NCBI RefSeq assembly: GCF_004745635.1 | Contig: NZ_SRLB01000003.1 | Coordinates: forward strand, 1 to 64,000 | From: Methylobacterium nonmethylotrophicum | GTDB taxonomy: Bacteria > Pseudomonadota > Alphaproteobacteria > Rhizobiales > Beijerinckiaceae | Direction: 5' to 3' | Length of the DNA stretch: 64,000 nt | Shown: piece by piece, positions 16,556 through 27,702 of the stretch | Numbering within the stretch: the first letter of the stretch is position 1 | How the letters are laid out: every line of letters begins with the position of its first letter | Notes under the pieces: generated by a model | Seen by the model: only the letters and a program-made list of their open reading frames with translations | Databases searched by the model: none | What the model was told of the DNA's origin: nothing | Made by a program: the position numbers and the translations under genes

Positions 16556-16923
16556 GATCGCGGCCGCGGCGTTTTTCCGTCGCACTCTGCCCTACGATTG
16601 CCCGCTTGACCGTGTGAGACGCCCGCACGGCCGCGCTCCGCGCGCGGCGCTCACCTCGGTGAACCATGCACAGGCGCTTCCTCTCCGCGGCCGGGCCGCT
16701 TCGACAGCGGCTCGGACCCCTCCTGGCGGCCGGCCCGGTTCGCCCGGACCGCGGGCCGACCGCACATGCCCGCGGGTTGGCCCGGGCGGCGGAGTGGGCT
16801 AGAGGGGCCCGGGCGACCCCGGCGCGGGGCGCCGCGACCCCGCACGGGAGTGCCGTCCCCCCGCCCGGGGGTGCCGGGACTTCGCCCGGGGGCGCCTCCC
16901 CGGCACCGGACGGCCAGAGCCCC
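16556..16923. other. GC-rich leader region before exoD
   Basis: A short palindrome CGCGGCCGCG (16559-16568) followed by GTTTTT after the usg stop could be a weak terminator. The open frame from ATG 16666 to exoD is low-complexity (Gly/Pro/Ala/Arg) and probably untranslated, though a longer exoD start there cannot be excluded. Confidence 0.35.
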
Positions 16924-17547
16924 GTGACTCATTTCGCCCGAACCTCCGAGGTCCTGACCGTCCTCGCCGCCCAGGAGAGCGAGAGGCTGACCGTCGGCGA
17001 CATCGTGTCGGTGCTGCGCGACCGAGCCTTCGCGCTCCTCGTCGTGCTGCTCGGCCTGCCCAACTGCCTGCCGATGCCGCCGCCGATCCCGCTGATCTGC
17101 GGCCTGCTCCTCGCCCTGGTGGCGGCCCAGATCGCCTTCGGCATGTCGGCGCCCTGGCTGCCCCGGGCGCTGCTCGGCCGCTCGATCGCCCGCGCCGACC
17201 TGCAGCGGGCGGTCACCCGCGCGGTGCCGCTGCTGCGCCGGCTCGAGCGCTGGTCGCGGCCGCGGCTGCGGGTGTTCGAGAACGACATCGGCATGCGCGC
17301 CATGGGTGTCCTGATTCTCGCGCTCTCCCTGGTGCTGATCGTCGCCGCGCCCCTCGTCGGCCAGATTCCCCTCGGTCTCGCGGTGACGCTGGTCGGTCTC
17401 GGCCTCGTCGAGCGCGACGGCATCGTGGTGGCGGTCGGCCTCGGCGTCGGCGCGCTGGGCGTGCTGCTCAACCTCGGCTTCGTCTACGCGGTGTTCACCG
17501 CCGTGATGGGGCTTCTCAATCTCGGGGCCGCCGCCGCCGGGGCGTGA
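16924..17547 (+). CDS. exoD: ExoD family exopolysaccharide synthesis/membrane protein
   Basis: 207 residues from GTG 16924 (MTHFARTSEVLTVLAAQESE). Contains VSVLRDRAFALLVVLLGLPN-CLPMPPP and LLRRLERWSRPRLRVFENDI, with four to five hydrophobic segments (about 45-85 and 125-200): the ExoD family (PF06055), integral inner-membrane proteins linked to exopolysaccharide and alkaline tolerance in rhizobia. The length at this start fits the family (about 200). The LysE gene starts within 30 bases, so the two are probably cotranscribed. Confidence 0.8.
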   Translation: MTHFARTSEVLTVLAAQESERLTVGDIVSVLRDRAFALLVVLLGLPNCLPMPPPIPLICGLLLALVAAQIAFGMSAPWLPRALLGRSIARADLQRAVTRAVPLLRRLERWSRPRLRVFENDIGMRAMGVLILALSLVLIVAAPLVGQIPLGLAVTLVGLGLVERDGIVVAVGLGVGALGVLLNLGFVYAVFTAVMGLLNLGAAAAGA

Positions 17548-17573
17548 GCGGTCTTCCGCAGCGGAGCGGCGCG

Positions 17574-18203
17574 ATGAGCCTCTCGATCGATCTCCCGCTG
17601 ATCCTCTCGGCGGCCTTCGTCGCGAGCGCCAGCCCGGGTCCGGCGACGCTGGCGATCGCCGATGCCGCGATGCAGGCCGGGCGCCGGACCGGCCTGGCGC
17701 TCGCCCTCGGCGTCGTGACCGGATCGCTGACCTGGTCGATCGCTGCGGCGCTCGGGCTCGCGGCCATCATGGCCGCGAGCGCCTGGACCCTGGAGGTGCT
17801 GCGCTACCTCGGCGGCGCCTACCTTTTGTGGCTGGCCTGCCGGTCGGCGCGCAGCGCGATGCGGGGGCCGGCGGCCGTGGCACGCACCGCCGCCGAGCGC
17901 TCGGCCTTTCGGGCCTACGCCAAGGGGCTCGCCCTGCACCTGACCAACCCGAAGGCGATCCTGTTCTTCGGCTCGCTCTACAGCTTGGGCCTCTCGTCGC
18001 GGGCCGCGCCGGCGGAGATCGCGCTGGTGATCGCCGCCATCGGGCTCCAGAGCACCCTGATCTTCACCGGCTACGCGCTGCTGTTCTCGAACGGCCGGCT
18101 GGCGCGCGGCTATGTGCGCCTGCGCCGCTGGTTCGAAGGCGCCTTCGCGCTGCTCTTCGCTGGGGCGGGCCTGAGGGTCCTCACCGCGCGGCTGCCGACC
18201 TGA
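17574..18203 (+). CDS. LysE/RhtB family amino-acid exporter
   Basis: 209 residues, six predicted membrane segments. Family marks: FVASASPGPATLAIADAAMQ at the N-terminus, RTGLALALGVVTGSLTW, LRYLGGAYLLWLACRS and HLTNPKAILFFGSLYSLGL. Substrate unknown, probably an amino acid or related metabolite. ATG 17574 has GGAG nearby; a GTG at 17544 overlapping the exoD stop is an alternative. Downstream the next gene is convergent. Confidence 0.85.
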   Translation: MSLSIDLPLILSAAFVASASPGPATLAIADAAMQAGRRTGLALALGVVTGSLTWSIAAALGLAAIMAASAWTLEVLRYLGGAYLLWLACRSARSAMRGPAAVARTAAERSAFRAYAKGLALHLTNPKAILFFGSLYSLGLSSRAAPAEIALVIAAIGLQSTLIFTGYALLFSNGRLARGYVRLRRWFEGAFALLFAGAGLRVLTARLPT

Positions 18204-18209
18204 GCGGCC

Positions 18210-18795
18210 CTACGACAGGCCCGCCAGCGCCGCCGGCGTATCGACGTCGATCAGCACACCCGCCTCATCGACAGGCAGCTCCAGCACGTCGTCGCGCCGC
18301 GCCAGCAGCGGGCCGGCGCCGCGGTCGCCGGCGAGCGTCGCGAGGCCTTCGGCAAGAAGACGGCGGTTGAGCAGCACCGGGTTGCCGCGCTGCCCGTCCC
18401 GCACCGGCACCACCGCGGACGGGGCGACGGCCGCCGACCGGAAGGCGTCGGCGAGGTGCACCAGCAGGCCGGGACCGACCCGCGGCATGTCGCCGAGGAG
18501 CACCAGGGCCGCCGCGACGTCGTCCGGCAGGGCCGCGAGCCCGCTGCGGAGCGAGGTCGACAGCCCCTCGGCGTAATCGGGATTCTCGACGAGCGTCAGG
18601 GGCAGGCCGAAGAGCGCCGCGCGCACCTCCGCACCGGCATGGCCCAGCACCACGACGACCGGCCCGAGACCGGCCGCCACAGCGGACTCGGCGGCGTGGC
18701 GCACGAGCGGCTTGCCGTCGAGGCGACTCAGGAGCTTCGGGCTCGCGCCGAAGCGGGTGCCGCGGCCGGCGGCGAGCAGCACCGTGCCGACCGGC

Positions 18796-18803
<8 letters not shown>
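18210..18803 (-). CDS. MocA/MobA-like molybdenum cofactor nucleotidyltransferase
   Basis: 197 residues: VGTVLLAAGRGTRFGASPKL (nucleotide-binding LAAGxGxRxG..K), VLLGDMPRVG (metal/nucleotide-binding), and RGNPVLLNRRLL. Such enzymes attach CMP or GMP to molybdopterin, producing the dinucleotide cofactor of CoxL-type hydroxylases. It is last in the cox cluster; its ATG overlaps the previous gene by 8 bases. In many Rhizobiales this domain is fused to the upstream molybdopterin-binding protein; here they are separate. Confidence 0.8.
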
Positions 18804-19811
<1,008 letters not shown>

Positions 19812-19815
<4 letters not shown>

Positions 19816-20506
19816 GCGGGCGCCCGGCGCCGGTCCTGGCGCAACGCGGCGATCACCTGCGCCAGCACCGAGACGGCGATCTCGGCCGGGCTGACGGCGC
19901 CGATGTCGAGGCCGATCGGCGCGGCGATGCGCCCGATCTGCTGCTCGCTCAGGCCCGCCGCGGTCAGGCGCTCGACGCGCCGGCCGTGGGTCTTTCGCGA
20001 TCCGAGCGCCCCGACATAGAAGCACTCGGCCTTGAGCGCCGCGACGAGGGCGGGGTCGTCGATCTTCGGGTCGTGGGTCAGGGCCGCGACAGCGGTGTAG
20101 CGGTCGAGGGGCGGCAGCTGCGCCAGGGCGTCCTCGGGCCAGAGCGGCAGCAGGGCCACAGCGGGGAAGCGCTCCGGCGTCGCGAAGGCGGTGCGCGGAT
20201 CGATGATGGTGACGTCGAGGTCGGTCGCCTGCGCCATCGGCGCGAGGGCCTGGCTGATATGGACGGCGCCGATCACCACGAGGCGCGGCGGCGGCACCTG
20301 CACGGTGAGGAACAGCGACTGCCCCTCCACCTCGACGACCCCGCTCTTGCCGGAGCGGAACCGCGCCGACAGCTCGGACGCCAGCGGATCGGTGTCAGCC
20401 TCGGCCTCGCGCACCAGGCGCTGGCTGCCGTCGGCCGTGTCGGTGACCAGGATGACGGCGCGGCGGGCGGCGCGCTCCCGGTTCATCTCCCGCAGGATGT
20501 CGAGCT

Positions 20507-20510
<4 letters not shown>
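19812..20510 (-). CDS. XdhC family protein, Rossmann (C-terminal) part
   Basis: 232 residues from GTG 20510 (KLDILREMNRERAARRAVIL), overlapping the upstream TGA (GTGA). Contains RLVVIGAVHISQALAPMAQA (Rossmann nucleotide site), AVAALTHDPKIDDPALVAAL and YVGALGSRKTHGRRVERL, typical of XdhC C-terminal domains that load and mature the molybdenum cofactor (sulfuration partner). The N-terminal XdhC_CoxI domain is a separate gene just upstream, the usual two-part CoxI/CoxF arrangement. Confidence 0.85.
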
Positions 20511-20830
<320 letters not shown>

Positions 20831-20877
20831 GGGACGGGATCTCCGGGGCGTTCACCCCCGCCTTGAGATGTTAGGGT

Positions 20878-22077
20878 TCAGCCGGCCGCGCGCAACCACG
20901 CCTTCGGCTCGCGCCCGCGCGGCTGGTGTGCGCCGAGCGCGCGGCACAGGTCGGCCATCGCCGACAGGCTGTGGATCGGCCGGAAATCGTCGACATGGGG
21001 CAGCATCGCCCGGATGCCGCTCGCCCGGGCCGAGAAGCCCTCGAAGCGCAGCAAGGGGTTGAGCCAGACGAGGCGCCGGCAGGAGCGGCGCAGGCGGTCC
21101 ATCTCGTGGGTCAGGTCCTGCGTCACCTCGCGCTCGAGCCCGTCGGTGAAGAGCAGCACCACCGCGCCGCCCCCGAGCACCCGGCGCGACCAGTTCCGGT
21201 TGAACAGGTGCAGGGCCTCGGCGATGCGGGTGCCCCCCTCCCAGTCCTGCGCCCGGGCGCTGGCGCGGGCCAGGGCCTCGTCGGGGTCGCGGCGGGTCAG
21301 CTCGCGGGTGATGTTGGTGAGCCGGGTCGCGAAGACGAAGCTGTGGACCCGGCGCTGCTCGGAGAGCCCGTGCAGGAAGTGCAGGAAGAGACGGGAATAC
21401 TCCGCCATCGAGCCGGAGATGTCGCACAAAGCCACGATCGGCGGCGGCCGCTCCCGCGGCGCCCGGAAGGCGAGGTCGATGGCGCCGCCCGCCCGCACCG
21501 TGCGCTGGAAGCTGCGGCGCGGGTCGATGCGCCCGCGCGGCCGCGCTTCGAACCGCCGGGTGCGGGTCGCGTCGTCGGGCAGCCGCAAGGACGCGATGAG
21601 GCGACGGGCCTGGGCCACCTCCTCGGCGCTCATCTGGGCGAAGTCCTTGGCCTTCAGCACCTCGGCCTGCGACACCGACAGGGTGACGGTGGTCAGGTCC
21701 TCCTCGGTGATCTTCGGCTTGGGCCGTTCGCTCTTCGGCGACAGGGCCTCCTGCACCCGCAGCGCCCCGGCATTCGGGGGCTTGGGCGGCGCCTTGTCGG
21801 GGGCGACCGGCGACATCTGGGCGATCATCTTCTCGATGAGGTCGCGCCGGCGCCAGAACAGCCGGAAGGCTTCGGCGAACAGGGCCGAGTGCTCGTGCCG
21901 GCGGACCAGCACGGCGTGGAGCGTCCAATAAAAATCCTCGCGGCTGCCGATGGCCGCGGCCTCCACCGCCTCGACGGCGTCGATCACGTCGCCGGGCCCG
22001 ACCGGCACGCCGGCGGCGCGCAGGGCCCGGGCGAAGTAGGCGATGTTGTCGGGAAGCCGGCCAGTACCCTCGCTCAT
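20878..22077 (-). CDS. coxE: CoxE-like VWA domain protein
   Basis: 399 residues. N-terminal helical region (DNIAYFARALRAAGVPVGPG), then a von Willebrand A domain with MIDAS IVALCDISGSMAEYSRLFLH (DxSxS), GGTRIAEAL (Thr) and LLFTDGLERE (Asp). CoxE acts with the AAA protein CoxD to build the sulfurated Cu/Mo or Mo site of CoxL-type enzymes in the cytoplasm. ATG 22077 overlaps the coxD stop in ATGA, so the partners are translationally coupled. Confidence 0.88.
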   Translation of the reverse strand: MSEGTGRLPDNIAYFARALRAAGVPVGPGDVIDAVEAVEAAAIGSREDFYWTLHAVLVRRHEHSALFAEAFRLFWRRRDLIEKMIAQMSPVAPDKAPPKPPNAGALRVQEALSPKSERPKPKITEEDLTTVTLSVSQAEVLKAKDFAQMSAEEVAQARRLIASLRLPDDATRTRRFEARPRGRIDPRRSFQRTVRAGGAIDLAFRAPRERPPPIVALCDISGSMAEYSRLFLHFLHGLSEQRRVHSFVFATRLTNITRELTRRDPDEALARASARAQDWEGGTRIAEALHLFNRNWSRRVLGGGAVVLLFTDGLEREVTQDLTHEMDRLRRSCRRLVWLNPLLRFEGFSARASGIRAMLPHVDDFRPIHSLSAMADLCRALGAHQPRGREPKAWLRAAG

Positions 22078-22976
22078 CCGGCGGACGATCTCACCTCGTC
22101 GAGAAGCGCCTTGGCGCGCCCGCCCTGCATCGCCTGGATGTCGTCCTGGTACTTCAGCAGCACGCCGAGCGTGTCGATGACGAGCGTGGGATCGAGCGCG
22201 ATGGCGTCGAGCTCGACGAGGGCGGTGGCCCAGTCCAGCGTTTCGGCGACCCCCGGCGCCTTGAACAGGTCCTCCTTGCGGATCGCCTGCACGAAGCCGA
22301 CCACCTGCCGCGACAGGGCCTCGGGGGCCTCCGGCAGGCGGGTGCGCAGGATCTGCAGCTCGCGCGCCGCGTCCGGGTAATCGACCCAGTGATAGAGGCA
22401 GCGGCGCTTGAGGGCGTCGTGGATCTCGCGGGTGCGGTTCGAGGTCAGGATCACCAGCGGCGGCTCGGGCGCGCGCACGGTGCCGAGTTCGGGAATCGTC
22501 ACCTGGAAGTCGGACAGGACCTCGAGCAGGAAGGCCTCGAAGGCCTCGTCGGTGCGGTCGAGCTCGTCGATCAGCAGCACCGGCGCCCCGCCCTCCCCCG
22601 GCTCCAGCGCCTGGAGCAGCGGCCGGCGGATCAGGTAGCGCTCGGAGAAGAGTTCGGATTCGAGCCGCGCGCGGTCGACGGCGCCGCCGGCCTCGGCGAG
22701 GCGGATCGCCATCATCTGGCCGGCATAGTTCCACTCGTAGACCGCCGCCGCGACGTCGAGCCCCTCGTAGCATTGCAGCCGGATCAGCGGCCGTCCGAGG
22801 GATTTCGCCAGCACCTTGGCGATCTCGGTCTTGCCGACGCCGGCCTCGCCTTCGAGGAAGAGCGGCCGCTTCAGCTTGAGCGACAGGAACACGACGGTGG
22901 AGAGGGCACGGTCGGCGACGTAGCCGGCCGAGGCGAGCAGTGCCTGGGTGGCGTCGATGGAGGTGGGGAGGGTCAT
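22074..22976 (-). CDS. coxD: CoxD-like MoxR-family AAA+ ATPase
   Basis: 300 residues. Walker A GEAGVGKTEIAKVLAKSLG (about 42-60), Walker B APVLLIDELDRTDEAFEAFL, sensor ILTSNRTREIHDALKRRC; typical MoxR/CoxD. With CoxE it is thought to act as a chaperone or sulfur-loading complex on the large subunit. Start at ATG 22976 (MTLPTSIDATQALLASAGYV). Upstream, a 300-base gap holding a MITE-like element separates it from coxM, so it may have its own promoter. Confidence 0.88.
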   Translation of the reverse strand: MTLPTSIDATQALLASAGYVADRALSTVVFLSLKLKRPLFLEGEAGVGKTEIAKVLAKSLGRPLIRLQCYEGLDVAAAVYEWNYAGQMMAIRLAEAGGAVDRARLESELFSERYLIRRPLLQALEPGEGGAPVLLIDELDRTDEAFEAFLLEVLSDFQVTIPELGTVRAPEPPLVILTSNRTREIHDALKRRCLYHWVDYPDAARELQILRTRLPEAPEALSRQVVGFVQAIRKEDLFKAPGVAETLDWATALVELDAIALDPTLVIDTLGVLLKYQDDIQAMQGGRAKALLDEVRSSAG

Positions 22977-23070
22977 TCGGCGGAAGAGGCTTCTCGCGGG
23001 GGCGGTGGGCTTTCCACCAGGGGTCTTTGCGCTGATGATGGATATTGGAGCGGAACCGCGCCAATCCAGT

Positions 23071-23258
23071 CCCTCCCCCCTCTGCGGGGAAAGGTGTCCT
23101 GCGACGCAGGACGGGAGAGGGGAACCGGCTTCCGGAGAGGGGTCGCGACCACCATGACGTGCGCCCGCTGGATCAGCGTCGCGCTGCCCCTCTCCCGCCC
23201 GGCTCACGAGTGCTTCGCACTCGTGAGCCGGGCGCCCTCCCTCGCGGAGGGGGGAGGG
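23071..23258. repeat. MITE-like element, copy A, between coxM and coxD
   Basis: Imperfect 24-base terminal inverted repeats (CCCTCCCCCCTCTGCGGGG at 23071; the complement ending GGAGGGGGGAGGG at 23258) enclose about 140 bases. Inside is a perfect 17-bp inverted repeat, GCCCGGCTCACGAGTGC / GCACTCGTGAGCCGGGC with loop TTC (23197-23233). It shares ends and inner parts with the copy at 26714-26921. No coding capacity. Confidence 0.7.
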
Positions 23259-23274
23259 TTGAGCACGTCGCGCC

Positions 23275-24075
23275 CTATCGATCCGCCGCCTTCTGCACCG
23301 CGCGGCGGGCCATCACGCCGATGAGGTGCGCCCGGTACGCCGCATCCGCGTGGATGTCGCTGTTGAGGCCATCGGCCGACGGCGACATGCCCTCCAGCGA
23401 CTTCGCGGCGAAGCGCTTGCCCAGAGCCTCCTCGGCCTCGGTCCAGCGGAAGACGCCGTTCGAGCCCGCGCCCGTCACCGTGACGCGGATGTCGCTCGGG
23501 CGCTTGGCCACGAACACGCCGACGAGGGCGTAGCGCGAGGCCGGGTTGCGGAATTTCTCGTAGGCCGCCTTGTGGGGGATCGGGAACGAGACGCCGGTGA
23601 CGATCTCGCCTTCTTCCAGCGCCGTCTCGAACAGGCCGGTGAAGAACTCCTCCGCGGCGAGCTTGCGCTTGTTGGTGCTGATCGTGGCGCCGAGCGCCAG
23701 GCATGCCGCCGGATAGTCCGCCGCCGGGTCGTTGTTGGCGACCGAGCCGCCGATCGTGCCGCGGTGGCGCACCGCCGGGTCGCCGATGAGCGCCGCGAGC
23801 TCGGCGAGCGCGGGGATCGCCTCCTTGACGTCGGCCGACTCGGCCACCGCGCCGTGGGTGGTCATCGCGCCGATCGTGACCGAGCGCGGGCTGCGCTCGA
23901 TCCCGACGAGGTCCGGCACCTTGCCGAGGTCGATCAGCGTGCCGGGGGCGGCGAGGCGCTGCTTCATCGTCGGGATCAGGGTGTGGCCGCCGGCGACGAG
24001 CTTGGCGTCCTCGCCGGCGAGCAGGCTCACGGCCTCCTTGAGGCTGGTCGGCTGGTGATAGGCGAAAGCGTACAT
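23275..24075 (-). CDS. coxM: CoxM-type FAD-binding subunit of a molybdenum hydroxylase
   Basis: 266 residues. FAD sites: LVAGGHTLIPTMKQRLAAPG (about 26-45) and RGTIGGSVANNDPAADYPAA (about 101-120), followed by the CO-dehydrogenase flavoprotein C-terminal domain (RYALVGVFVAKRPSDIRVTV). Transfers electrons from the CoxS iron-sulfur centres to an acceptor. ATG 24075 is preceded by GGAGAG. It follows coxL after 139 bases that hold two strong hairpins. Confidence 0.9.
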   Translation of the reverse strand: MYAFAYHQPTSLKEAVSLLAGEDAKLVAGGHTLIPTMKQRLAAPGTLIDLGKVPDLVGIERSPRSVTIGAMTTHGAVAESADVKEAIPALAELAALIGDPAVRHRGTIGGSVANNDPAADYPAACLALGATISTNKRKLAAEEFFTGLFETALEEGEIVTGVSFPIPHKAAYEKFRNPASRYALVGVFVAKRPSDIRVTVTGAGSNGVFRWTEAEEALGKRFAAKSLEGMSPSADGLNSDIHADAAYRAHLIGVMARRAVQKAADR

Positions 24076-24106
24076 GATGCTCTCCAGACTTTGTCTTATA
24101 CCGGCG

Positions 24107-24138
24107 CGCCTTGCCATCGACACGTCGATGGCAAGGCG
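24107..24138. repeat. 14-bp perfect hairpin between coxL and coxM
   Basis: CGCCTTGCCATCGA / TCGATGGCAAGGCG with a CACG loop, 32 bases before the coxM start. No T run follows. It could stabilise or partly terminate the coxSL transcript, or be an unrelated repeat. Confidence 0.75.
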
Positions 24139-24173
24139 TTCGGCGCATCAGCGCCGGCGTCCATTCGGGCTTG

Positions 24174-24211
24174 CCCAGCGCCTTCGAACGGGTGCGGTCG
24201 AAGGCGCTGGG
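24174..24211. repeat. Second 14-bp hairpin directly after the coxL stop
   Basis: CCCAGCGCCTTCGA / TCGAAGGCGCTGGG with a 10-base loop, ending 4 bases from the coxL stop. Together with the hairpin at 24107 it fills the coxL-coxM gap. Confidence 0.75.
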
Positions 24212-24214
24212 ATA

Positions 24215-26584
24215 TTATTCCGCGGCTTCCGGGCGCAGGTGGGGGCTCGCCTGCGCGGCCCGCCACACCGCGAGCGGCGTCGCCGGCATCACGATGTTCT
24301 CGTGGCCGAGCGCGTCGGTGAGCGCGTTCATCACCGCCGCCGGGGCCGCGATGGCGCCGGCCTCGCCGCAGCCCTTGATGCCGAGCGGGTTCGACGGGCA
24401 CGGCGTCACCGTCATGCCGACCTCGAACGAGGGCAGGTCCGCCGCCCGCGGCATGCGGTAATCCATGAAGCTCGCGGTGACGAGCTGCCCGTCCGAGTCG
24501 TACAGTGCGCCCTCGAACAGGGCCTGGCCGACGCCCTGCGCGATGCCGCCATGGACCTGGCCCTCGACGATCATCGGATTGATGACGTTGCCGAAGTCGT
24601 CCACCGCCGTGAACTTCTCGATGGTGACGACGCCGGTATCGGGATCGACCTCGAGCTCGCAGATGTGCATGCCGGCCGGGAAGGTGAAGTTGGTGGGGTC
24701 GTAGAACGCCCCCTCCTTCAGCCCGGGCTCGAGCTGCGCGCCGCTGAACTTGTGGGCGACGTAGGCCTGCAACGCCACCTCGCCGAAGGCCAGCGACTTG
24801 TCGGTGCCGGCGACCGAGAAGCGGCCGTCCTTGAACTCGATGTCGTCCTCGCCGGCCTCGAGCGCGTAGGCCGCGACCTTGCGGCCCTTGGCCACCACCT
24901 TGTCGATTGCCTTGGCGATGGCCGACATGCCGACCGCGCCGGAGCGCGAGCCGTAGGTGCCCATGCCGAACTGCACCTTGTCGGTGTCGCCATGCACGAT
25001 GGTGACGCTCTCGATCGGCACGCCGAGCCGGTCGGAGACGAGCTGCGCGAAGGTGGTCTCGTGGCCCTGGCCGTGGCTGTGCGAGCCGGTCAGCACCTCG
25101 ATCGAGCCGGTCGGGTTCACCCGCACCTCGGCCGATTCCCACAGGCCCACGCCGGCGCCGAGCGAGCCCACCGCCTGAGACGGGGCGATGCCGCAGGCCT
25201 CGATGTAGGACGAGAAGCCGATGCCGCGCAGCTTGCCGTTGCGGGCGCTCTCGCGCCGGCGCCGGGGAAAGCCCTTGTGGTCGGCGATCTCGAGCGCCTT
25301 GTCGAGCGAGGCCGAGTAGTCGCCGCCGTCATACATCATGATGACGGGCGTCTGGTGCGGGAAGCTCTTGACGTAGTTCCTGCGCCGGAACTTCGCCGGG
25401 TCCTGGTTCAGCTCGCGCGCCGCGACCTCGACCAGCCGCTCGATGACGAAGGTCGCCTCGGGCCGCCCGGCGCCGCGATAGGCATCGACCGGCGCGGTGT
25501 TGGTGTAGACCCCGTCCACCTCGCAGTAGATCGCCGGGATGTTGTACTGGCCCGACAGGAGCGGCGCGTAGAGGTAGGTCGGCACCGACGAGGCGAAGGT
25601 CGACAGGTAGGCGCCGAGATTGGCGATGGTATGGACCTTGAGGGCCAGGATCTTGCCGCTCTCGTCGGTCGCGAGTTCCGCATGGGTGACGTGATCGCGC
25701 CCGTGGGCGTCGCACAGGAAGGCCTCGGTGCGGTCGCTCGTCCACTTCACCGGCCGGCCGACCTTCTTGGCCGCCCAGACGCAGACCGTCTCCTCGGCAT
25801 AGATGAAGATCTTCGAGCCGAAGCCGCCCCCGACGTCGGGCGCCACCACCCGCAGCTTGTTCTCCGGCGCGATGCCGATGAAGGCCGAGAGCACGAGGCG
25901 CGCCACGTGCGGGTTCTGGCTCGTGGTGTAGAGGGTGAAGGCCTCCTCCGCCTCGTCGTACTCGCCCACCGCCGCGCGGGGCTCGATCGGGTTCGGCACC
26001 AGCCGGTTGTTGACGATGTCGAGCTTGGTGACGTGCGCCGCGCGGGCGAAGGCCGCCTCGACGTCGGCCTGGTTGCCGAGGTGCCAGTTGAACACCGTGT
26101 TGTCGGGGGCGACGTCGTGGACCACGGTGCCGGCGCCTGCGGCCTTGGCGGTCTCGACCACCGCCGGGAGCAGGTTGTAGTCGACGCTGATCGCCTCGGC
26201 GGCGTCCTTGGCCTGGGCCAGGGTCTCGGCGATGACCACCGCGACGTGGTCGCCGACGTAGCGCACCTTGCCCTGGGCGAGCGCCGGGTGCGCCCCGGCC
26301 TTCATCGGCGTGCCGTCCTTGGAGTGGATCATCCAGCCGCAGATCAGGCCGCCGACCTTGTCGGCCGCCAGATCCTCGCCGGTCAGGATCCCGACCACCC
26401 CCGGCATTGACGCTGCGGCCGAGGTGTCGATGCCGCGGATCTCGGCGTGAGCGTGCGGCGAGCGCAGGAAATAGGCATAGGCCTGGCCCGGACGGTTGTA
26501 GTCGTCGACGTAGCGGCCCTTGCCGGTGATGAAGCGCTGGTCTTCCTTGCGGCGCACCGAGGCGCCGATGCCGGTGGCGGTCAT
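24215..26584 (-). CDS. coxL: CoxL-type large subunit, form II (molybdenum hydroxylase)
   Basis: 789 residues from ATG 26584 (GGGAGAGA upstream). The active-site loop reads AYRGAGR (in [20 protein letters not shown]), the form II signature; true form I CO dehydrogenases carry AYxCSFR with the copper-binding Cys. Other cofactor-site motifs: [43 protein letters not shown] and [20 protein letters not shown] (catalytic Glu). The enzyme probably oxidises an aldehyde, purine-like or other heterocyclic substrate, with CO at best weakly. Operon order S-L-M with a full accessory set (D, E, XdhC pair). Confidence 0.88.
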   Translation of the reverse strand: MTATGIGASVRRKEDQRFITGKGRYVDDYNRPGQAYAYFLRSPHAHAEIRGIDTSAAASMPGVVGILTGEDLAADKVGGLICGWMIHSKDGTPMKAGAHPALAQGKVRYVGDHVAVVIAETLAQAKDAAEAISVDYNLLPAVVETAKAAGAGTVVHDVAPDNTVFNWHLGNQADVEAAFARAAHVTKLDIVNNRLVPNPIEPRAAVGEYDEAEEAFTLYTTSQNPHVARLVLSAFIGIAPENKLRVVAPDVGGGFGSKIFIYAEETVCVWAAKKVGRPVKWTSDRTEAFLCDAHGRDHVTHAELATDESGKILALKVHTIANLGAYLSTFASSVPTYLYAPLLSGQYNIPAIYCEVDGVYTNTAPVDAYRGAGRPEATFVIERLVEVAARELNQDPAKFRRRNYVKSFPHQTPVIMMYDGGDYSASLDKALEIADHKGFPRRRRESARNGKLRGIGFSSYIEACGIAPSQAVGSLGAGVGLWESAEVRVNPTGSIEVLTGSHSHGQGHETTFAQLVSDRLGVPIESVTIVHGDTDKVQFGMGTYGSRSGAVGMSAIAKAIDKVVAKGRKVAAYALEAGEDDIEFKDGRFSVAGTDKSLAFGEVALQAYVAHKFSGAQLEPGLKEGAFYDPTNFTFPAGMHICELEVDPDTGVVTIEKFTAVDDFGNVINPMIVEGQVHGGIAQGVGQALFEGALYDSDGQLVTASFMDYRMPRAADLPSFEVGMTVTPCPSNPLGIKGCGEAGAIAAPAAVMNALTDALGHENIVMPATPLAVWRAAQASPHLRPEAAE

Positions 26585-26713
26585 GCGTGTCTCTCCCGGA
26601 TCTTGCCTGATGGGCCGGCGCTGACGCGGTGAGGCCGGCCTCGTTCTGTCGTGGCGTGTCGTTATGGTTGGTCCGGATGGCGCGGACGATTTTTTGATGG
26701 GGCGCAGGTTTCT

Positions 26714-26921
26714 AACCCTCCCCCCCTCTGCGGGGGAGGGTGGCGAACGCAGTGAGCGCAGCGGGACGCAGTCCCGCCGAGAGGGGCAGCGCGACGCCAT
26801 GGAATGTGGCGTCCTTCATGGCGCGCGCGACCTCTCCGGAAGCGGCCTCCCCCCTCCCGCCCCGCGCACGAGTGCTTCGCACTCGCAGCGGGGCACCCTC
26901 CCCCGCAGAGGGGGGAGGGTT
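26714..26921. repeat. MITE-like element, copy B, between coxS and coxL
   Basis: About 28-base near-perfect terminal inverted repeats (start AACCCTCCCCCCCTCTGCGG at 26714; end GCAGAGGGGGGAGGGTT at 26921) enclose about 150 bases. Internal ACGAGTGCTTCGCACTCG palindrome and CTTCCGGAGAGG-type block (reverse orientation) are shared with the copy at 23071. It inserts a 350-base gap into the coxS-coxL junction. No coding capacity. Confidence 0.75.
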
Positions 26922-26931
26922 CGGGGTGGTG

Positions 26932-27426
<495 letters not shown>

Positions 27427-27702
27427 GGGGTGACGTCCTCCTCCTGGACCAGGACACCTTGGCCGAAGACCCGCGGATCCTGTCTGTCGGACCCTGTTGC
27501 TCGTGGTGGCCGGGCCGGCCGTGCCTCTCTGGAATCGCTCGAATTCGAGTGTCAACCGGGCGGAAGCGCCGGTCAAGGCGCTCCGCCTCGGCCTTTTGGC
27601 GCGAGAACCGGCCGATTCCGGCCGATTTTCGCTGTTCAACCCGATTGCCTCGCAACAAGTTGATCGCCCGCGATCGAACCTGTCGCGACGATCGGGCGCG
27701 GC
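27427..27702. other. Gap between coxG and coxS
   Basis: 276 bases with no credible gene; may hold a coxS promoter. No clear motif or repeat seen. Confidence 0.35.

Noticed and set aside
16666..16923. Long N-terminal extension of ExoD
   Set aside because: Translation is Gly/Pro/Arg low complexity and would make the protein much longer than its family; kept only as an alternative start.
24074..26410. 778-codon plus-strand open frame
   Set aside because: Antisense to coxL with its strong codon bias; no ribosome-binding site or domain.
24215..26584. True (form I) CO dehydrogenase
   Set aside because: The active-site loop is AYRGAGR (form II), lacking the Cys of AYxCSFR.
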